The notes: generated by a model from the letters alone, not told the origin. A DNA stretch of 64,000 nucleotides from Acinetobacter sp. WCHA45 (GCF_002165255.2 NZ_CP028561.1:1736001-1800000), one strand, 5' to 3'. Shown: positions 1 through 10,051, counted from the stretch's first letter. Program-made: numbers and translations.

Positions 1-198
<198 letters not shown>

Positions 199-241
199 TC
201 ATGCTGTTAAAATTGGAAGCCAAGCTTTTTCAACTTAGCAA

Positions 242-1408
242 TTAAATTTTTTCAATTACCCATTGCCCATTTTGCAACACCATTTGATGCGTCGCATAAG
301 GTACAGAGCTTAAATCATCATTACCTAACAATTGCACTACACTTAAACCTTGAGTACGTGCATCAGCAATAGCATTCAATAGATCTTGTTGATTGCCTTT
401 AGGAGCGACCACTGTTTCAATTTCAGCAAATTGTGTAGCGCCTAAAGCATATAAATCACAACTAAAACCTGTTGCTGGACGAGCACGACCAAAGTGCTCA
501 CCAATACCATCATAACGCCCACCCTGAGCAAGTGGCGCAGCGCGATTAGGCGCATAAATGGCATACATCAAACCCGTATGATAGTGGTAACTACGCAGTT
601 CAATGACATCTATACCAATATCAAGGCTAGACCAGCGAGATCTTATTTCTGCAAAAGTTGTTTTCAATGCATCAAACGCATTTTTAAAATCAACATCATT
701 TAAAATATTTGGACTTAAATGTGCTTGCAAAGCTTCTAGATCGCTCGCATAACGACCTAGAGCATAAAAATCAGTACCCATTGGCAAGTCTTGAGTAAAT
801 TCTTCTAATTCTGGTAAAGCCTTACGCTGATATAAATCAGACAGCTGATTTTCAGTATTTTTATTTAAACCAGCGCGCTTAACCAGACTACGGAATAAAC
901 CAACATGACCTAAGTCTAAGTGAACACCTTGTAAACTATCTGTTTTTTCCAACAAACCGAGCATAACATCAATCATTTCGACATCAGCTTCGATGCTGTC
1001 ATGACCATATAGCTCCGCACCCAACTGGAGTGGAGCGCGTGTTGCATTAAAGTTTTGCGGTTTTGTATGAAGGACTGTACCTGCATAGCAATAACGAGCT
1101 ACACCTTCAATTGGTCGAACATGCGCATCAATACGTGCAACTTGCGGTGTCATATCCGCTCGCACACCAAGCAAACGACCAGAAAGTTGATCAATAACTT
1201 TAAATGTAACCAAATCTAAATCTTGATTTGATTCTGAAAGTGAAGATAACGATTCGATGTATTCAATAAATGGTGTATATACCAATTGATAGCCGCGAAC
1301 TGCAAGGAAATCTAATGCTTGTCTACGCAAAGCTTCAACAACTTGCGCTTGTTCGGGCAATACATCTGCTACCCCGTCAGGGAGCAACCATGTCTCTGAA
1401 ATGGTCAT
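242..1408 (-). CDS. hisZ: ATP phosphoribosyltransferase regulatory subunit HisZ
   Basis: A 388-residue histidyl-tRNA-synthetase-like protein. HisZ is the regulatory partner of short-form HisG and with it forms the hetero-octameric enzyme that starts histidine biosynthesis. Seen here: the class II synthetase-like N-terminus (LLPDGVADVLPEQA), a motif-2-like region (VRADMTPQVARIDA) and a late AQGGRYDGIGEHFG block, without the C-terminal anticodon-binding domain of real HisRS; the length fits HisZ. The frame stays open upstream to 1504, but the ATG at 1408 has an AGG about 9 bases upstream and gives the usual start (MTISETWLLPDG); the upstream extension runs through a terminator hairpin and is rejected. 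Genes hisG, hisD and hisC are not in the window. Confidence 0.94.
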   Translation of the reverse strand: MTISETWLLPDGVADVLPEQAQVVEALRRQALDFLAVRGYQLVYTPFIEYIESLSSLSESNQDLDLVTFKVIDQLSGRLLGVRADMTPQVARIDAHVRPIEGVARYCYAGTVLHTKPQNFNATRAPLQLGAELYGHDSIEADVEMIDVMLGLLEKTDSLQGVHLDLGHVGLFRSLVKRAGLNKNTENQLSDLYQRKALPELEEFTQDLPMGTDFYALGRYASDLEALQAHLSPNILNDVDFKNAFDALKTTFAEIRSRWSSLDIGIDVIELRSYHYHTGLMYAIYAPNRAAPLAQGGRYDGIGEHFGRARPATGFSCDLYALGATQFAEIETVVAPKGNQQDLLNAIADARTQGLSVVQLLGNDDLSSVPYATHQMVLQNGQWVIEKI

Positions 1409-1463
1409 GTTCAAACCTAAAATCTGTTCAATGTGGAGGCATCCACACAAAAAGCAACCACAT

Positions 1464-1488
1464 AAAAAAATCGGGTGAATGCCCGATT
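1464..1488 (-). terminator. Rho-independent terminator upstream of hisZ
   Basis: On the minus strand AATCGGG and CCCGATT form a 7-bp stem with a 6-base loop followed by a run of T. It separates the lipoprotein gene ending at 1612 from hisZ, so hisZ-purA probably has its own promoter just downstream of it. Confidence 0.65.
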
Positions 1489-1611
1489 CAGCGTAGTGTA
1501 GCACGAAGATTTATATGATGCACCTGAGAATTTGAAGAAATGTGATTGATTCAATTCTCTTTATCTTGAATATTTAAACTACAATTAACGAGTTAATTCA
1601 ATAGATTGAAA

Positions 1612-2673
1612 CTATTCACTAATACGAGAAACCCATGTTCTCGTCCCTAAGAACCGCCCAACATCTGAACTATCACCCTGCTTCCAGTTAATCAAGTTTA
1701 ATTTTTTTACTGCATTAATTGCCTGTGTATTGAATGCAAAACAGCCTTTTTCTAGTTTGGCGATTTTTAAACGTTGATTTTGCATCATCCATAAATCTAT
1801 TGGAGTGTCTCCACCTGAATAGAGATGACTTTTCTCATAGGCCAAATTTTTATTCACACTCCATAATAAATTAGAACTAAATTGAGTATCTGCTGCTTGA
1901 TTGTCTCGATTTCCCAATAAGCTTTGTGTTTCACCTGTTTCTAAATTATCTAAGGAAATTAAGTTATAACCATGCCATTGAGTATTTAAAAACTTAAAAT
2001 ACCTTCTGTCTTCACCTAAATTATTATACCTAGAAAGCATTTGCTGCTTCTGTTCATCAAAAAATGAGAAAGTAGAAAACACCAATTCAGACTCTAAAAA
2101 AGACTGATTCCATTGAGTTTCTTTTAAACGATAGCAATAACTATCTTTGGGAAATACTGAATCTTTATAATTTTGATAAAACTTAATTAAATCTTGATCA
2201 AGCCGAGTATCTAAATGAGAAGTTAAATCAATATTTTCTCGATAGCCGGGTAATAGCCGATCAAATACTTTTTCTCCATCTAATTTCACCAATTCAAAAC
2301 TTAAATTTTGCTTGAGTTCTGGTGTACGCTCATAACTCCATTGCGTAGAGGATATTCTTTTAATGATATTCGGTTGTGGTGTACCCTTTTCTAAAATTTT
2401 AGTCTCAGTCAATATCACCTGATCTAAGGGTTGATTATGAGACTTTGTGAAATTAATTTCATCATTTTGAATAGAATATTTTGTTATTTCAAAATAATCA
2501 TTGATAATATCATTAGAAATATTGGGCGCCTGATAATAAACTTGATAAAGTACATTATCCTGAATTGGTTTTTCTTCAACTTGAGACTGATTACTTTGAC
2601 CACTTCCGCATGCCGTCAAAAGCAAAGAACTCGATACAATAAAAAAAGCACATTGATTTAAATTAATTTTCAT
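1612..2673 (-). CDS. Putative lipoprotein of unknown function
   Basis: A 353-residue protein with a clear lipoprotein signal peptide: short basic start (MKINLNQ), hydrophobic core and a lipobox LTAC with the Cys at about residue 22, followed by a polar Ser/Gln-rich linker. The mature part is rich in charged and aromatic residues, has no further membrane segment and matches no family I recognise. Position +2 after the Cys is Gly, so outer-membrane sorting is plausible if the Asp+2 rule of enterobacteria applies. It is followed by a terminator at 1464-1488 and stands alone on this strand. Role unknown. Confidence 0.8.
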   Translation of the reverse strand: MKINLNQCAFFIVSSSLLLTACGSGQSNQSQVEEKPIQDNVLYQVYYQAPNISNDIINDYFEITKYSIQNDEINFTKSHNQPLDQVILTETKILEKGTPQPNIIKRISSTQWSYERTPELKQNLSFELVKLDGEKVFDRLLPGYRENIDLTSHLDTRLDQDLIKFYQNYKDSVFPKDSYCYRLKETQWNQSFLESELVFSTFSFFDEQKQQMLSRYNNLGEDRRYFKFLNTQWHGYNLISLDNLETGETQSLLGNRDNQAADTQFSSNLLWSVNKNLAYEKSHLYSGGDTPIDLWMMQNQRLKIAKLEKGCFAFNTQAINAVKKLNLINWKQGDSSDVGRFLGTRTWVSRISE

Positions 2674-2750
2674 ACAACAACTATAAAGTAAATGTTATTT
2701 ATTATGGAACTAATATTATATAAAATAGCAGTATGAATACAAATAAATAT

Positions 2751-3065
2751 TTAAAAGTTTTTATTACTTCCTTTGACCATAATTTCCAAAACATTCACCA
2801 GCTCAACATTTTGTTTTTCTAATGCAGCAATATTGGCAACAGTTTTATCTAAAACTTCTTGTTGTACATGCATTTTCTTAGCGAGATCCTGCATAATTTC
2901 CAAACTCTTTTTTAGATGCAACTCTAAATGCACTACTTTTTCTTCTAATTGCGCAACATAAATATCTTTGGTTTGTACAGTTGACGTTTTAAACTGAAAC
3001 CAAAATAAAAAAGCAACAGCCACCAGTAAAACAATCAGGAAACCCCAAATCAACATCAATGTCAT
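2751..3065 (-). CDS. Small membrane protein with coiled coil, unknown function
   Basis: A 104-residue protein. Residues about 3-24 are one hydrophobic helix (LMLIWGFLIVLLVAVAFLFW); residues about 35-95 form an amphipathic, heptad-rich helix typical of a coiled coil. The likely topology is a single membrane anchor with a cytoplasmic coiled-coil tail. No family recognised. It lies 39 bases downstream of the GAPDH-family gene on the same strand, so it may be its operon partner. Confidence 0.7.
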   Translation of the reverse strand: MTLMLIWGFLIVLLVAVAFLFWFQFKTSTVQTKDIYVAQLEEKVVHLELHLKKSLEIMQDLAKKMHVQQEVLDKTVANIAALEKQNVELVNVLEIMVKGSNKNF

Positions 3066-3104
3066 AATTTTATCCCCAAATTCTATTTCTAATATATGAT
3101 CTGT

Positions 3105-4130
3105 TTAATTACAAAAAGATTCACACAAATCAAGTAGTCGATTCGCATATCCCCACTCATTATCATACCATGCAAACACTTTAGCTTGATGACCCACCAC
3201 CATGGTTTGAGTTAAATCGACGATTAAAGAATAGGGTGAATGATTAAAATCACTTGAAACCAAATCTTCATCTGTCACTTGCATGATTTGCGCATAATCA
3301 TATTGAGCTGCTTTACTCAAAACCTCATTGACTTTGTGTACTGTAATTGGTGAATGCGAAACAAAAGTTAAATCAATTGCTGCGACATTAATGGTCGGTA
3401 CACGAATCGAATAACCAGCAATCCGATCTTCCATTTTTGGCATGACCTGTTTCAATGCACCCAAGGCACTCGATGTGGTTGGAATAATATTTTGTCCTGA
3501 AGCTCGCGCACGACGTAAATCTCGATGTGCATGATCTAATACCGATTGATCTGCTGTGACTGCATGGATTTCTGTCATTAAGGCGGTATCAATCCCGAAA
3601 GCATCATCAATGATTTTGACCAACGGAACCAAGGCCTGAGTAGTACAAGACACACTTGAAATGATTTGATCAGTTAGTTTCACATCATTGTGATTAACAC
3701 CATAGACAATTGCTGCATCGACCGAATCAAAAGGTGCAGCTCCAATAATCACGCGCTTTGCCCCTGCTGCGACATGCCGAGTCGCATCAGCACGTGAACG
3801 GAATAGACCCGTACATTCCAATACAACATCTATTTTTAAATCTGCCCAAGGTAATAATTCTGGCTGAGCCTGTTTAAATACCTGTAATTTTAATTGTCGT
3901 TGATGGGACTGAATATTTAAAAATATCTGTTCATTTTCAATCTGAATTTCAACTTGACCTGCAAAACGTCCATGCGTGGTATCGTATTTAAACAAATGTA
4001 CCAAAGTCTGCACATCAGCAATGTCGTTGATAGCAACGATATCAAATTGAAATTGTTTTGGACTCTCAAACCACGCACGTAATACATTTCGACCAATTCG
4101 ACCAAATCCATTGATAGCGATACGTTGCAT
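3105..4130 (-). CDS. GAPDH-family dehydrogenase, closest in motifs to erythrose-4-phosphate dehydrogenase
   Basis: A 341-residue type I glyceraldehyde-3-phosphate dehydrogenase superfamily enzyme. It opens with the NAD-binding motif AINGFGRIGRNVLR; the catalytic Cys is in SVSCTTQ and the active-site His region is IHAVTADQSVLDHAH. Several stretches (RVPTINVAAIDL, SSDFNHSPYS, WYDNEWGYANRLLD) resemble Epd, which makes 4-phosphoerythronate for pyridoxal phosphate synthesis, more than glycolytic GapA. The Asn that normally follows CTT is Gln here. The frame extends to 4148, but the ATG at 4130 has AGGG 7 bases upstream and gives the standard N-terminus. It could serve vitamin B6 synthesis (pdxJ is at 62.4 kb) or gluconeogenic GAPDH activity; sequence alone does not decide. 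Confidence 0.85.
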   Translation of the reverse strand: MQRIAINGFGRIGRNVLRAWFESPKQFQFDIVAINDIADVQTLVHLFKYDTTHGRFAGQVEIQIENEQIFLNIQSHQRQLKLQVFKQAQPELLPWADLKIDVVLECTGLFRSRADATRHVAAGAKRVIIGAAPFDSVDAAIVYGVNHNDVKLTDQIISSVSCTTQALVPLVKIIDDAFGIDTALMTEIHAVTADQSVLDHAHRDLRRARASGQNIIPTTSSALGALKQVMPKMEDRIAGYSIRVPTINVAAIDLTFVSHSPITVHKVNEVLSKAAQYDYAQIMQVTDEDLVSSDFNHSPYSLIVDLTQTMVVGHQAKVFAWYDNEWGYANRLLDLCESFCN

Positions 4131-4249
4131 GCAGAGCCCTTTCATCAAAACATCATCTTTTCTATGCTATATGGTAAAACATGAACAGCGCTATTGAATA
4201 TAGATTTTTAGCTTAAACACAGTTTTATATGATATTGCTTGTAAAATCG

Positions 4250-4278
4250 TTGGTTAGGATCATATTTTCCGTTATAAT
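4250..4278 (+). promoter_or_regulatory. Sigma-70 promoter of alaS
   Basis: TTGGTT at 4250-4255 and a perfect TATAAT at 4273-4278 are separated by exactly 17 bases. Transcription would begin near 4285, leaving a leader of about 40 bases before the ATG at 4326. Confidence 0.7.
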
Positions 4279-4325
4279 TTAGCACTTTTAAAAATTATGG
4301 ACGCTTGGTTGTGAGTACTCGTTTT

Positions 4326-7001
4326 ATGACATCCGCTGAAATCCGTGAAGCATTTTTGCGTTACTTCGAATCGCAAGGGCATACACGTGTTGCTTCGAGT
4401 TCTCTCGTTCCTGCCAACGACCCAACTTTACTGTTTACCAATGCTGGTATGAACCAGTTTAAAGATTGTTTCTTAGGTTTAGAAAAACGTGATTATGTTC
4501 GTGCTGTTTCATCTCAAAAATGTGTACGTGCAGGCGGCAAACACAATGACCTCGACAATGTAGGTTATACCGCACGTCATCACACTTTCTTTGAAATGTT
4601 AGGTAACTTTTCTTTCGGTGATTATTTTAAAGAAAATGCACTGAAATTTGCTTGGGAATTTTTAACTAGCGAAGAATGGTTAGGCTTACCGAAAGATCGT
4701 TTATATGTCACGGTTTATCATACGGATGATGAAGCATTTGATATCTGGAACAAAGAAATCGGAATCGATGCTGAACGTATCATTCGTATTGGCGATAACA
4801 AAGGCGGAAAATACGCATCTGATAACTTCTGGGCAATGGGTGATACAGGTCCTTGTGGTCCGTGTTCTGAAATCTTCTATGATCATGGCGATCATATCTG
4901 GGGTGGTTTACCAGGCTCACCTGAAGAAGATGGCGACCGTTTCATCGAAATCTGGAACAACGTATTCATGCAGTTCAACCGTACTGCGGATGGTGTCATG
5001 CACCCTCTTCCAGCACCTTCCGTAGATACAGGTATGGGCTTGGAGCGTATTTCTGCGGTTCTACAACATGTCAATTCAAACTATGAAATTGACCTGTTCC
5101 AACACTTATTAAAAGCAGCCGCTGAAATCATTGGTTTGGATACCACTGCAATTGAAGCTGAAGCGAAAGCTCAAAATAAACCAGTTGAATACCCAGCTTC
5201 TTTAAAAGTGATTGCAGATCATGCACGTTCATGCTCATTCTTGATTGCTGACGGTGTTAATCCTTCAAATGAAGGTCGTGGTTATGTGTTGCGTCGTATC
5301 ATTCGTCGTGCAGTGCGTCATGGTAACAAGCTCGGTGCGACTGGTTCATTCTTCTACAAGATGTTACAACCGCTAATTGAAGTTATGGGTGAAGCATATC
5401 CTGAACTTGCAGCACAACAGGCACGCATCGAAGCACAACTTCTAAAAGAAGAAGAGCAATTTGCGAAAACACTTGAACAAGGCTTGAAATTACTTGAAGG
5501 TGAATTGGCTCAGCTAAAAGGCAATGTGATTGCTGGTGAAACTGTATTTAAACTTTACGATACTTACGGTTTCCCGACTGACTTAACTGCTGATATCGCG
5601 CGTGAACGTGATCTTACGATTGACGAAGCTGGCTTCGAAGTTGAAATGGCTGCTCAACGTCAACGTGCACGTGATGCTGGTAAGTTTGCAGTTGATTATA
5701 ACAACATTGTAAAAGTTGAAGGCGAAACTCAATTTGACGGTTATGATGCAACTCAAGGTCAAGGTCAAATTGTTGCGATCTATAAAGATGGCATTCAAGT
5801 TGATGAAATCAACGAAGGCGATGAAGCACTGATCATATTGAACCAAACCCCTTTCTATGCAGAAAGTGGTGGTCAGATTGGTGACACTGGTATTTTCAAA
5901 AACGATACCGGTATCTTTGAAGTTCAAGATACCAAAAAATCTGGTGGCGCTTTTGTACACCAAGGTATCGTCACTATGGGTAGCCTCAAAGCAACTCAAA
6001 ATGTTGAAGCAACGGTTAAAGCGGATATTCGTGCAGCAACAGCACGCAACCACTCTGCAACTCACCTTCTACATGCCGCTTTACGTCAAATTCTGGGTGA
6101 ACATGTTCAACAAAAAGGTTCTTTGGTTGCAAGTGATATTTTACGTTTTGACTTTGCCAATGACCAACCTGTTTCATTTGAACAATTGCAACAGATTGAG
6201 CGTTTAGTCAATGCTGAAGTGATTGCAAATACGGCAGTAAGCACTGAATTACTTGATATTGAATCGGCGAAGGCCAAAGGCGCAATGATGCTTTTTGGTG
6301 AAAAGTATGGCGAAGAAGTTCGTGTACTTTCTATGGGTTCTATTATTGAAGAGAAAAACTTCTCTATCGAGCTTTGTGGTGGTATTCATGTTAAGCGCAC
6401 AGGTGATATTGGTTTATTCAAAATCACTTCTGAAGGTGGTGTAGCAGCTGGTGTTCGCCGTATTGAAGCCGTAACGGGTACCAAAGCACTTGAAGTTGTT
6501 CAAAAAGCTGAAGCTGATATTCAGACGATCAATGCTGTATTGAAAGCGCAAAAAGATCAAACTGTAGAAAAAGTTGAATCAATTGTTGAAACAGCATCAA
6601 GTCTGCAAAAGCAAATTGAACAATTGAATCAAAAATTAGCCAGCTTCCAAGCAGCTGATTTATTAGATCAAGTGAAAGAAATTGCTGGTCGTCAAACACT
6701 TATCACATCAGTAAAAGGTTTAGATGCCAAATCATTACGCAATCTTCATGACAGCGTAAAATCAAAATTGGAAGATGCAGTCATTATTTTAGCTGGTGTT
6801 GACGGTGATAAAGTGAGTTTAATCGCCTCTGTCGCTAAACAATACGCTGCAACTCTAAAAGCAGGTGACATCATCAAACATTTAGCTCAAGAGCTTGGTG
6901 GCAAAGGTGGTGGTAAACCTGACTTAGCACAAGGTGGCGCGCCACTTAACGAGAAGTTTGATCAAGTAATCGCAGCATTGCCTGCTTGGCTTGAGCAATA
7001 A
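4326..7001 (+). CDS. alaS: Alanyl-tRNA synthetase
   Basis: An 891-residue class II synthetase that charges tRNA-Ala and edits Ser/Gly mischarging in the cytoplasm. In order: N-terminal catalytic domain (starts [19 protein letters not shown], with [20 protein letters not shown]), tRNA-recognition helices, editing domain with the zinc-binding HSATHLLH (about residue 575) and CGGIH (about 683), and a C-terminal domain with a Gly-rich GGKGGGKPD stretch. Length is close to the usual 870-890. In-frame TTG (4305) and GTG (4311) codons lie upstream, but the ATG at 4326 matches the family N-terminus; which codon is used is not certain. It is followed by lysC. Confidence 0.95.
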   Translation: MTSAEIREAFLRYFESQGHTRVASSSLVPANDPTLLFTNAGMNQFKDCFLGLEKRDYVRAVSSQKCVRAGGKHNDLDNVGYTARHHTFFEMLGNFSFGDYFKENALKFAWEFLTSEEWLGLPKDRLYVTVYHTDDEAFDIWNKEIGIDAERIIRIGDNKGGKYASDNFWAMGDTGPCGPCSEIFYDHGDHIWGGLPGSPEEDGDRFIEIWNNVFMQFNRTADGVMHPLPAPSVDTGMGLERISAVLQHVNSNYEIDLFQHLLKAAAEIIGLDTTAIEAEAKAQNKPVEYPASLKVIADHARSCSFLIADGVNPSNEGRGYVLRRIIRRAVRHGNKLGATGSFFYKMLQPLIEVMGEAYPELAAQQARIEAQLLKEEEQFAKTLEQGLKLLEGELAQLKGNVIAGETVFKLYDTYGFPTDLTADIARERDLTIDEAGFEVEMAAQRQRARDAGKFAVDYNNIVKVEGETQFDGYDATQGQGQIVAIYKDGIQVDEINEGDEALIILNQTPFYAESGGQIGDTGIFKNDTGIFEVQDTKKSGGAFVHQGIVTMGSLKATQNVEATVKADIRAATARNHSATHLLHAALRQILGEHVQQKGSLVASDILRFDFANDQPVSFEQLQQIERLVNAEVIANTAVSTELLDIESAKAKGAMMLFGEKYGEEVRVLSMGSIIEEKNFSIELCGGIHVKRTGDIGLFKITSEGGVAAGVRRIEAVTGTKALEVVQKAEADIQTINAVLKAQKDQTVEKVESIVETASSLQKQIEQLNQKLASFQAADLLDQVKEIAGRQTLITSVKGLDAKSLRNLHDSVKSKLEDAVIILAGVDGDKVSLIASVAKQYAATLKAGDIIKHLAQELGGKGGGKPDLAQGGAPLNEKFDQVIAALPAWLEQ

Positions 7002-7024
7002 TAACAACTTCACTTTTGTGTAAC

Positions 7025-7048
7025 TGACCCTGATGCCTCTCAGGGTCA
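7025..7048 (+). promoter_or_regulatory. Perfect hairpin between alaS and lysC
   Basis: TGACCCTGA and TCAGGGTCA form a perfect 9-bp stem with a 6-base loop (TGCCTC). There is no T-run after it, so it is not a standard terminator. It ends 19 bases before the lysC ATG and could affect message stability or lysC translation. Confidence 0.45.
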
Positions 7049-7067
7049 TGGCTTATATGGAACAACT

Positions 7068-8348
7068 ATGGCATTAATCGTTCAAAAATATGGCGGTACC
7101 TCTATGGGTACTCCTGAGCGCATTTTAAATGTTGCTCATCGTGTCAAGCGTTGGCATGATCACGGTCACAAAGTGGTCGTGGTTGTATCGGCAATGAGTG
7201 GTGAAACCAACCGCTTACTTGCGCTTGCTAAAGCCATTACTAGCACCCCTAACCCACGTGAACTTGATCAAATGGTGTCTACGGGTGAGCAAGTAACGAT
7301 TTCCATGTTAGCTATGGCACTGAATTCTATTGGTGTAGAAGCTAAATCATACACTGGACGTCAAGTTGGTATTAAAACTGACAGCGCATTTACCAAAGCG
7401 CGTATCGAATCTATTGATACCGATGTCATGACAGCTGACTTAGATGCTGGTCGTGTGATTGTTGTCGCAGGTTTCCAAGGCTTTGATGCTGAAGGAAATA
7501 TTACAACATTAGGTCGTGGCGGCTCAGATACCTCTGGTGTAGCGCTTGCAGCTGCATTAAAAGCAGATGAATGCCAAATTTACACAGATGTGGATGGTGT
7601 TTATACCACTGATCCTCGTGTTGCACCTAAAGCGAAAAAAGTTGACCGTATCTCTTTTGAAGAAATGCTTGAAATGGCATCTTTAGGTTCAAAAGTTTTA
7701 CAAATTCGTTCGGTTGAATTCGCAGGCAAATATCAAGTTCCATTACGTGTATTATCAAGCTTTGATAATGACAATGACGGCGCATTTGATGAAGATTTCA
7801 AACAAAACGTAGGCACATTAATCACGACTGAGGCAGAAGACGACATGGAACAACCAATTATTGCAGGTATTGCATTTAACCGTGACGAAGCAAAATTAAC
7901 GATTTTGGGTGTTCCAGATGAACCGGGCATTGCCTCTAAAATCTTATCCCCGATTAGTGATGCTAACATTGAAGTGGATATGATTATCCAAAATGTTGAA
8001 GAAGATGGTACTACTGATTTTACCTTTACTGTAAATCGCAATGATCTTGCTAAAGCTAAAGCAATCTTGGACCAAACAGCAAGCAGCATTGAAGGCTGTG
8101 AAGTTGTAACTCGCGATGACATCGTAAAAGTGTCTATTGTTGGTGTAGGTATGCGCTCACATGCTGGTGTAGCAAGCAAAATGTTCACAGCCCTTGCAGA
8201 TGAAAGCATTAATATCCTCATGATTTCTACTTCAGAAATTAAGATTTCTGTCATCATTGAAGAAAACTACTTAGAGCTTGCTGTACGTTGCCTACATACT
8301 GCTTTTGGTTTAGACCGTGAACATGGCGAAAGCAGTGCACGTGCTTAA
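7068..8348 (+). CDS. lysC: Aspartate kinase
   Basis: A 426-residue aspartokinase that phosphorylates aspartate in the first step to lysine, threonine, methionine and diaminopimelate. The amino-acid kinase domain (about residues 1-230) starts with VQKYGGTSMGTPERI and contains GRGGSDTSGVALA and YTDVDGVYTTDPR. Two ACT domains follow (about 265-340 and 345-415), the usual site of feedback control by lysine and/or threonine. It is the monofunctional single-chain type. A GGA lies about 7 bases before the ATG. It is close downstream of alaS and followed by a strong terminator. Confidence 0.95.
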   Translation: MALIVQKYGGTSMGTPERILNVAHRVKRWHDHGHKVVVVVSAMSGETNRLLALAKAITSTPNPRELDQMVSTGEQVTISMLAMALNSIGVEAKSYTGRQVGIKTDSAFTKARIESIDTDVMTADLDAGRVIVVAGFQGFDAEGNITTLGRGGSDTSGVALAAALKADECQIYTDVDGVYTTDPRVAPKAKKVDRISFEEMLEMASLGSKVLQIRSVEFAGKYQVPLRVLSSFDNDNDGAFDEDFKQNVGTLITTEAEDDMEQPIIAGIAFNRDEAKLTILGVPDEPGIASKILSPISDANIEVDMIIQNVEEDGTTDFTFTVNRNDLAKAKAILDQTASSIEGCEVVTRDDIVKVSIVGVGMRSHAGVASKMFTALADESINILMISTSEIKISVIIEENYLELAVRCLHTAFGLDREHGESSARA

Positions 8349-8396
8349 TTCATAGTACAATAAACATATTTACTTTCAAGTAAATGGTAAAAAATA

Positions 8397-8432
8397 CAGA
8401 GCCACTATAGTTTTTATTACAGTGGCTCTGTT
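8397..8432 (+). terminator. Rho-independent terminator after lysC
   Basis: CAGAGCCACT (8397-8406) pairs with AGTGGCTCTG (8421-8430) in a perfect 10-bp stem with a 14-base loop, followed by a short T-rich stretch. Confidence 0.75.
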
Positions 8433-8588
8433 ATATTAAGTTGTGAGGTTTTTCAGAAAAACTCGGCAGAACTTACGAAAAAAAGCTGTTTTTTACATAT
8501 TTCTGTTAAAATTTTCTGTATATTAAGGCTGTGCTTTCAAATAATGAATTCCCTGTCGCAAGTTTAAGCGTTTAGCAAGGAGATAAAC

Positions 8589-8852
8589 ATGCTGATTCTG
8601 ACCCGTCGTGTCGGAGAAACATTAATGATTGGGGATCAAGTCAGTGTTACTGTGCTTGGCGTAAAAGGTAATCAGGTGCGTATTGGTGTAAATGCTCCAA
8701 AAGAAGTTTCCGTGCATCGTGAGGAAATTTACCAACGTATCCAACATGAACGTGCTATGCATGAGCATTTACAACATCTTGATCAAGATTATCAACTTTC
8801 TTTTGAAGAAGATAATAACGATTTTACTCGACATAATAACTTCAATCGTTAA
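8589..8852 (+). CDS. csrA: Carbon storage regulator CsrA (RsmA), long form
   Basis: An 87-residue RNA-binding regulator that acts as a dimer on GGA motifs in mRNA leaders. The core (residues 1-60) is typical: [16 protein letters not shown], then [22 protein letters not shown], including the RNA-contacting RVGE and the VHR motif. After residue 60 there is an extra tail rich in His, Asp, Asn and Gln that the 61-residue enterobacterial CsrA lacks; longer CsrA proteins are usual in Acinetobacter. A strong AAGGAG lies 7 bases upstream of the ATG. Monocistronic: terminators on both sides. The alaS-lysC-csrA order matches other Acinetobacter. Confidence 0.95.
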   Translation: MLILTRRVGETLMIGDQVSVTVLGVKGNQVRIGVNAPKEVSVHREEIYQRIQHERAMHEHLQHLDQDYQLSFEEDNNDFTRHNNFNR

Positions 8853-8870
8853 TGTACAGAATTCTTCTCT

Positions 8871-8909
8871 AACAATTAAAGCGACTAATTATTAGTCGCT
8901 TTAATTGTT
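8871..8909. terminator. Bidirectional terminator between csrA and rnhB
   Basis: A near-perfect palindrome: 19-bp arms (8871-8889 and 8891-8909) around one central base, with the core AAAGCGACTAAT. It is flanked by A-rich and T-rich sequence, so it can stop csrA (plus) and rnhB (minus) transcripts. Confidence 0.85.
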
Positions 8910-8930
8910 TATGGATACTCATTTATATAT

Positions 8931-9509
8931 TTATAAACCCAGTGCTTTTTTTACTGGCGCATAACTACGACGATGTTGATCAATCACGCCATACACTGCA
9001 ATTGCTTCAAAATGCGCTTTGGTTGGATAGCCTTTATGTTTTGCAAAACCGTAATTAGGATACTGCTGATCTAGTTCATGCATTTGACGGTCACGTGTTA
9101 CTTTAGCCAAGATACTTGCTGCGCTAATCTCCGCATGACTTGCATCCCCACCAACAATCGCCTCACACAATATTTCAATTCCTTTCGGAATTTGGTTGCC
9201 ATCAACAATCACTTTTTCAGGCTGAATGTTTAAGGTATCTACAGCACGACGCATGGCTAAAAAAGTTGCCTGTAAAATATTAATTTCGTCAATTTCTAAG
9301 TGGGAAGCTTCTGCAATTGACCAAGCTAAGGCCTTCTCTTGGATTTCTAAGAAAAGTTTTTCACGTTTCTTTTCAGTTAATTTTTTAGAATCATTTAAAC
9401 CATCAATCGGATTATTGGGATCTAAAATTACCGCAGCAGCAACAACTGAACCGACCAAAGGCCCACGCCCTGCCTCATCTACACCAGCAACAAACATGAT
9501 ATTACTCAC
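8931..9509 (-). CDS. rnhB: Ribonuclease HII
   Basis: A 192-residue enzyme that cuts RNA in RNA-DNA hybrids and starts removal of single ribonucleotides from DNA. Family signatures are present: [14 protein letters not shown] with the first catalytic Asp-Glu pair, LNDSKKL, VDGN with the next Asp, and [14 protein letters not shown] with the last metal-binding Asp near the end of that block. The length is normal. The gene converges on csrA, with a shared terminator between them. Confidence 0.94.
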   Translation of the reverse strand: MSNIMFVAGVDEAGRGPLVGSVVAAAVILDPNNPIDGLNDSKKLTEKKREKLFLEIQEKALAWSIAEASHLEIDEINILQATFLAMRRAVDTLNIQPEKVIVDGNQIPKGIEILCEAIVGGDASHAEISAASILAKVTRDRQMHELDQQYPNYGFAKHKGYPTKAHFEAIAVYGVIDQHRRSYAPVKKALGL

Positions 9510-9557
9510 AAAGATTAGCTGCTTCAGAGCAACTAATTACAACTTATTTAAACTGTT

Positions 9558-9923
9558 CTATTTTATCACTTCTAATACGCAAGCGTTCATCGTTTTTGCG
9601 ACAGCAACGCCTGTTAATGCTGTTCTAGCTTTTGAATCAACTGCCGCTAAAGCAAGCTCTGATGGAGATAATACAGTAGGTGCATTTTTACCAACACATT
9701 TACAAATTTGCTTTTTCTTCTGTTGTTTTTGGTTCATGGTCATTAATTTACTTACAACTTTCTAAGCCGCGAAATCATCGATATCATGAGTACACTTGGT
9801 TTGTGCTGCACATTGTATTGCTGACGTACCCATTTTCAGTTTAGTTGGTTCAGCACTTTGTGCGTCAACACCTGCAAATAAGGTAAAGAAAGAGAAAAGA
9901 ATAAAAAAATTGTTCTTATTGAT
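9558..9923 (-). pseudogene. Degenerate paralogue of the 10069-10443 small exported protein (lost start, amber stop)
   Basis: Translating the minus strand from 9923 gives a signal-peptide-like start (KNNFFILFSFFTLFAGVDAQ), then a body that aligns end to end with the intact neighbour at 10069-10443. TAG at 9764-9762 falls exactly where the neighbour has a Trp (its LPAWKTATRLM against FAA-stop-KVVSKLM here), so one G-to-A change explains it. The codon where Met is expected is ATC (9923-9921), 6 bases after an AGG. Downstream the frame is open and conserved (CKCVGKNAP against CGCVSEKAP; KTMNACVLEV against KTVNACVAEV). A 61-codon reading frame remains from 9743, but it lacks the signal peptide. 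Confidence 0.8.
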
Positions 9924-10016
9924 ACAAAACCTATTCTAAATGTAGGTATTTTTATAATTTAATCATATAAGTCTATTAACACGATCTTCAATTATAAGAC
10001 CATATCAATTTCATGT

Positions 10017-10051
10017 AAAAAAGCAGAACCAAGTCAAACTTAGCTCTGCTT
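10017..10051 (-). terminator. Terminator after the small exported-protein gene
   Basis: On the minus strand AAGCAGA and TCTGCTT form the base of a hairpin with a further inner stem, followed by a T-run. It lies 18 bases past the stop of the 10069-10443 gene. Confidence 0.65.

Noticed and set aside
1409..1504. Longer hisZ starting at 1504
   Set aside because: The extra 32 residues are Cys/hydrophobic-rich, cross a terminator hairpin and are not part of the HisZ family N-terminus.
5583..6065. 160-codon reading frame on the minus strand inside alaS
   Set aside because: It is antisense to a clear alaS coding region, low-complexity and with no ribosome site; it is a shadow of alaS codon use.
7733..8257. 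174-codon antisense frame inside lysC
   Set aside because: Shadow of the ACT domains of lysC; Ser/Ala/Thr-rich composition follows from the opposite strand.
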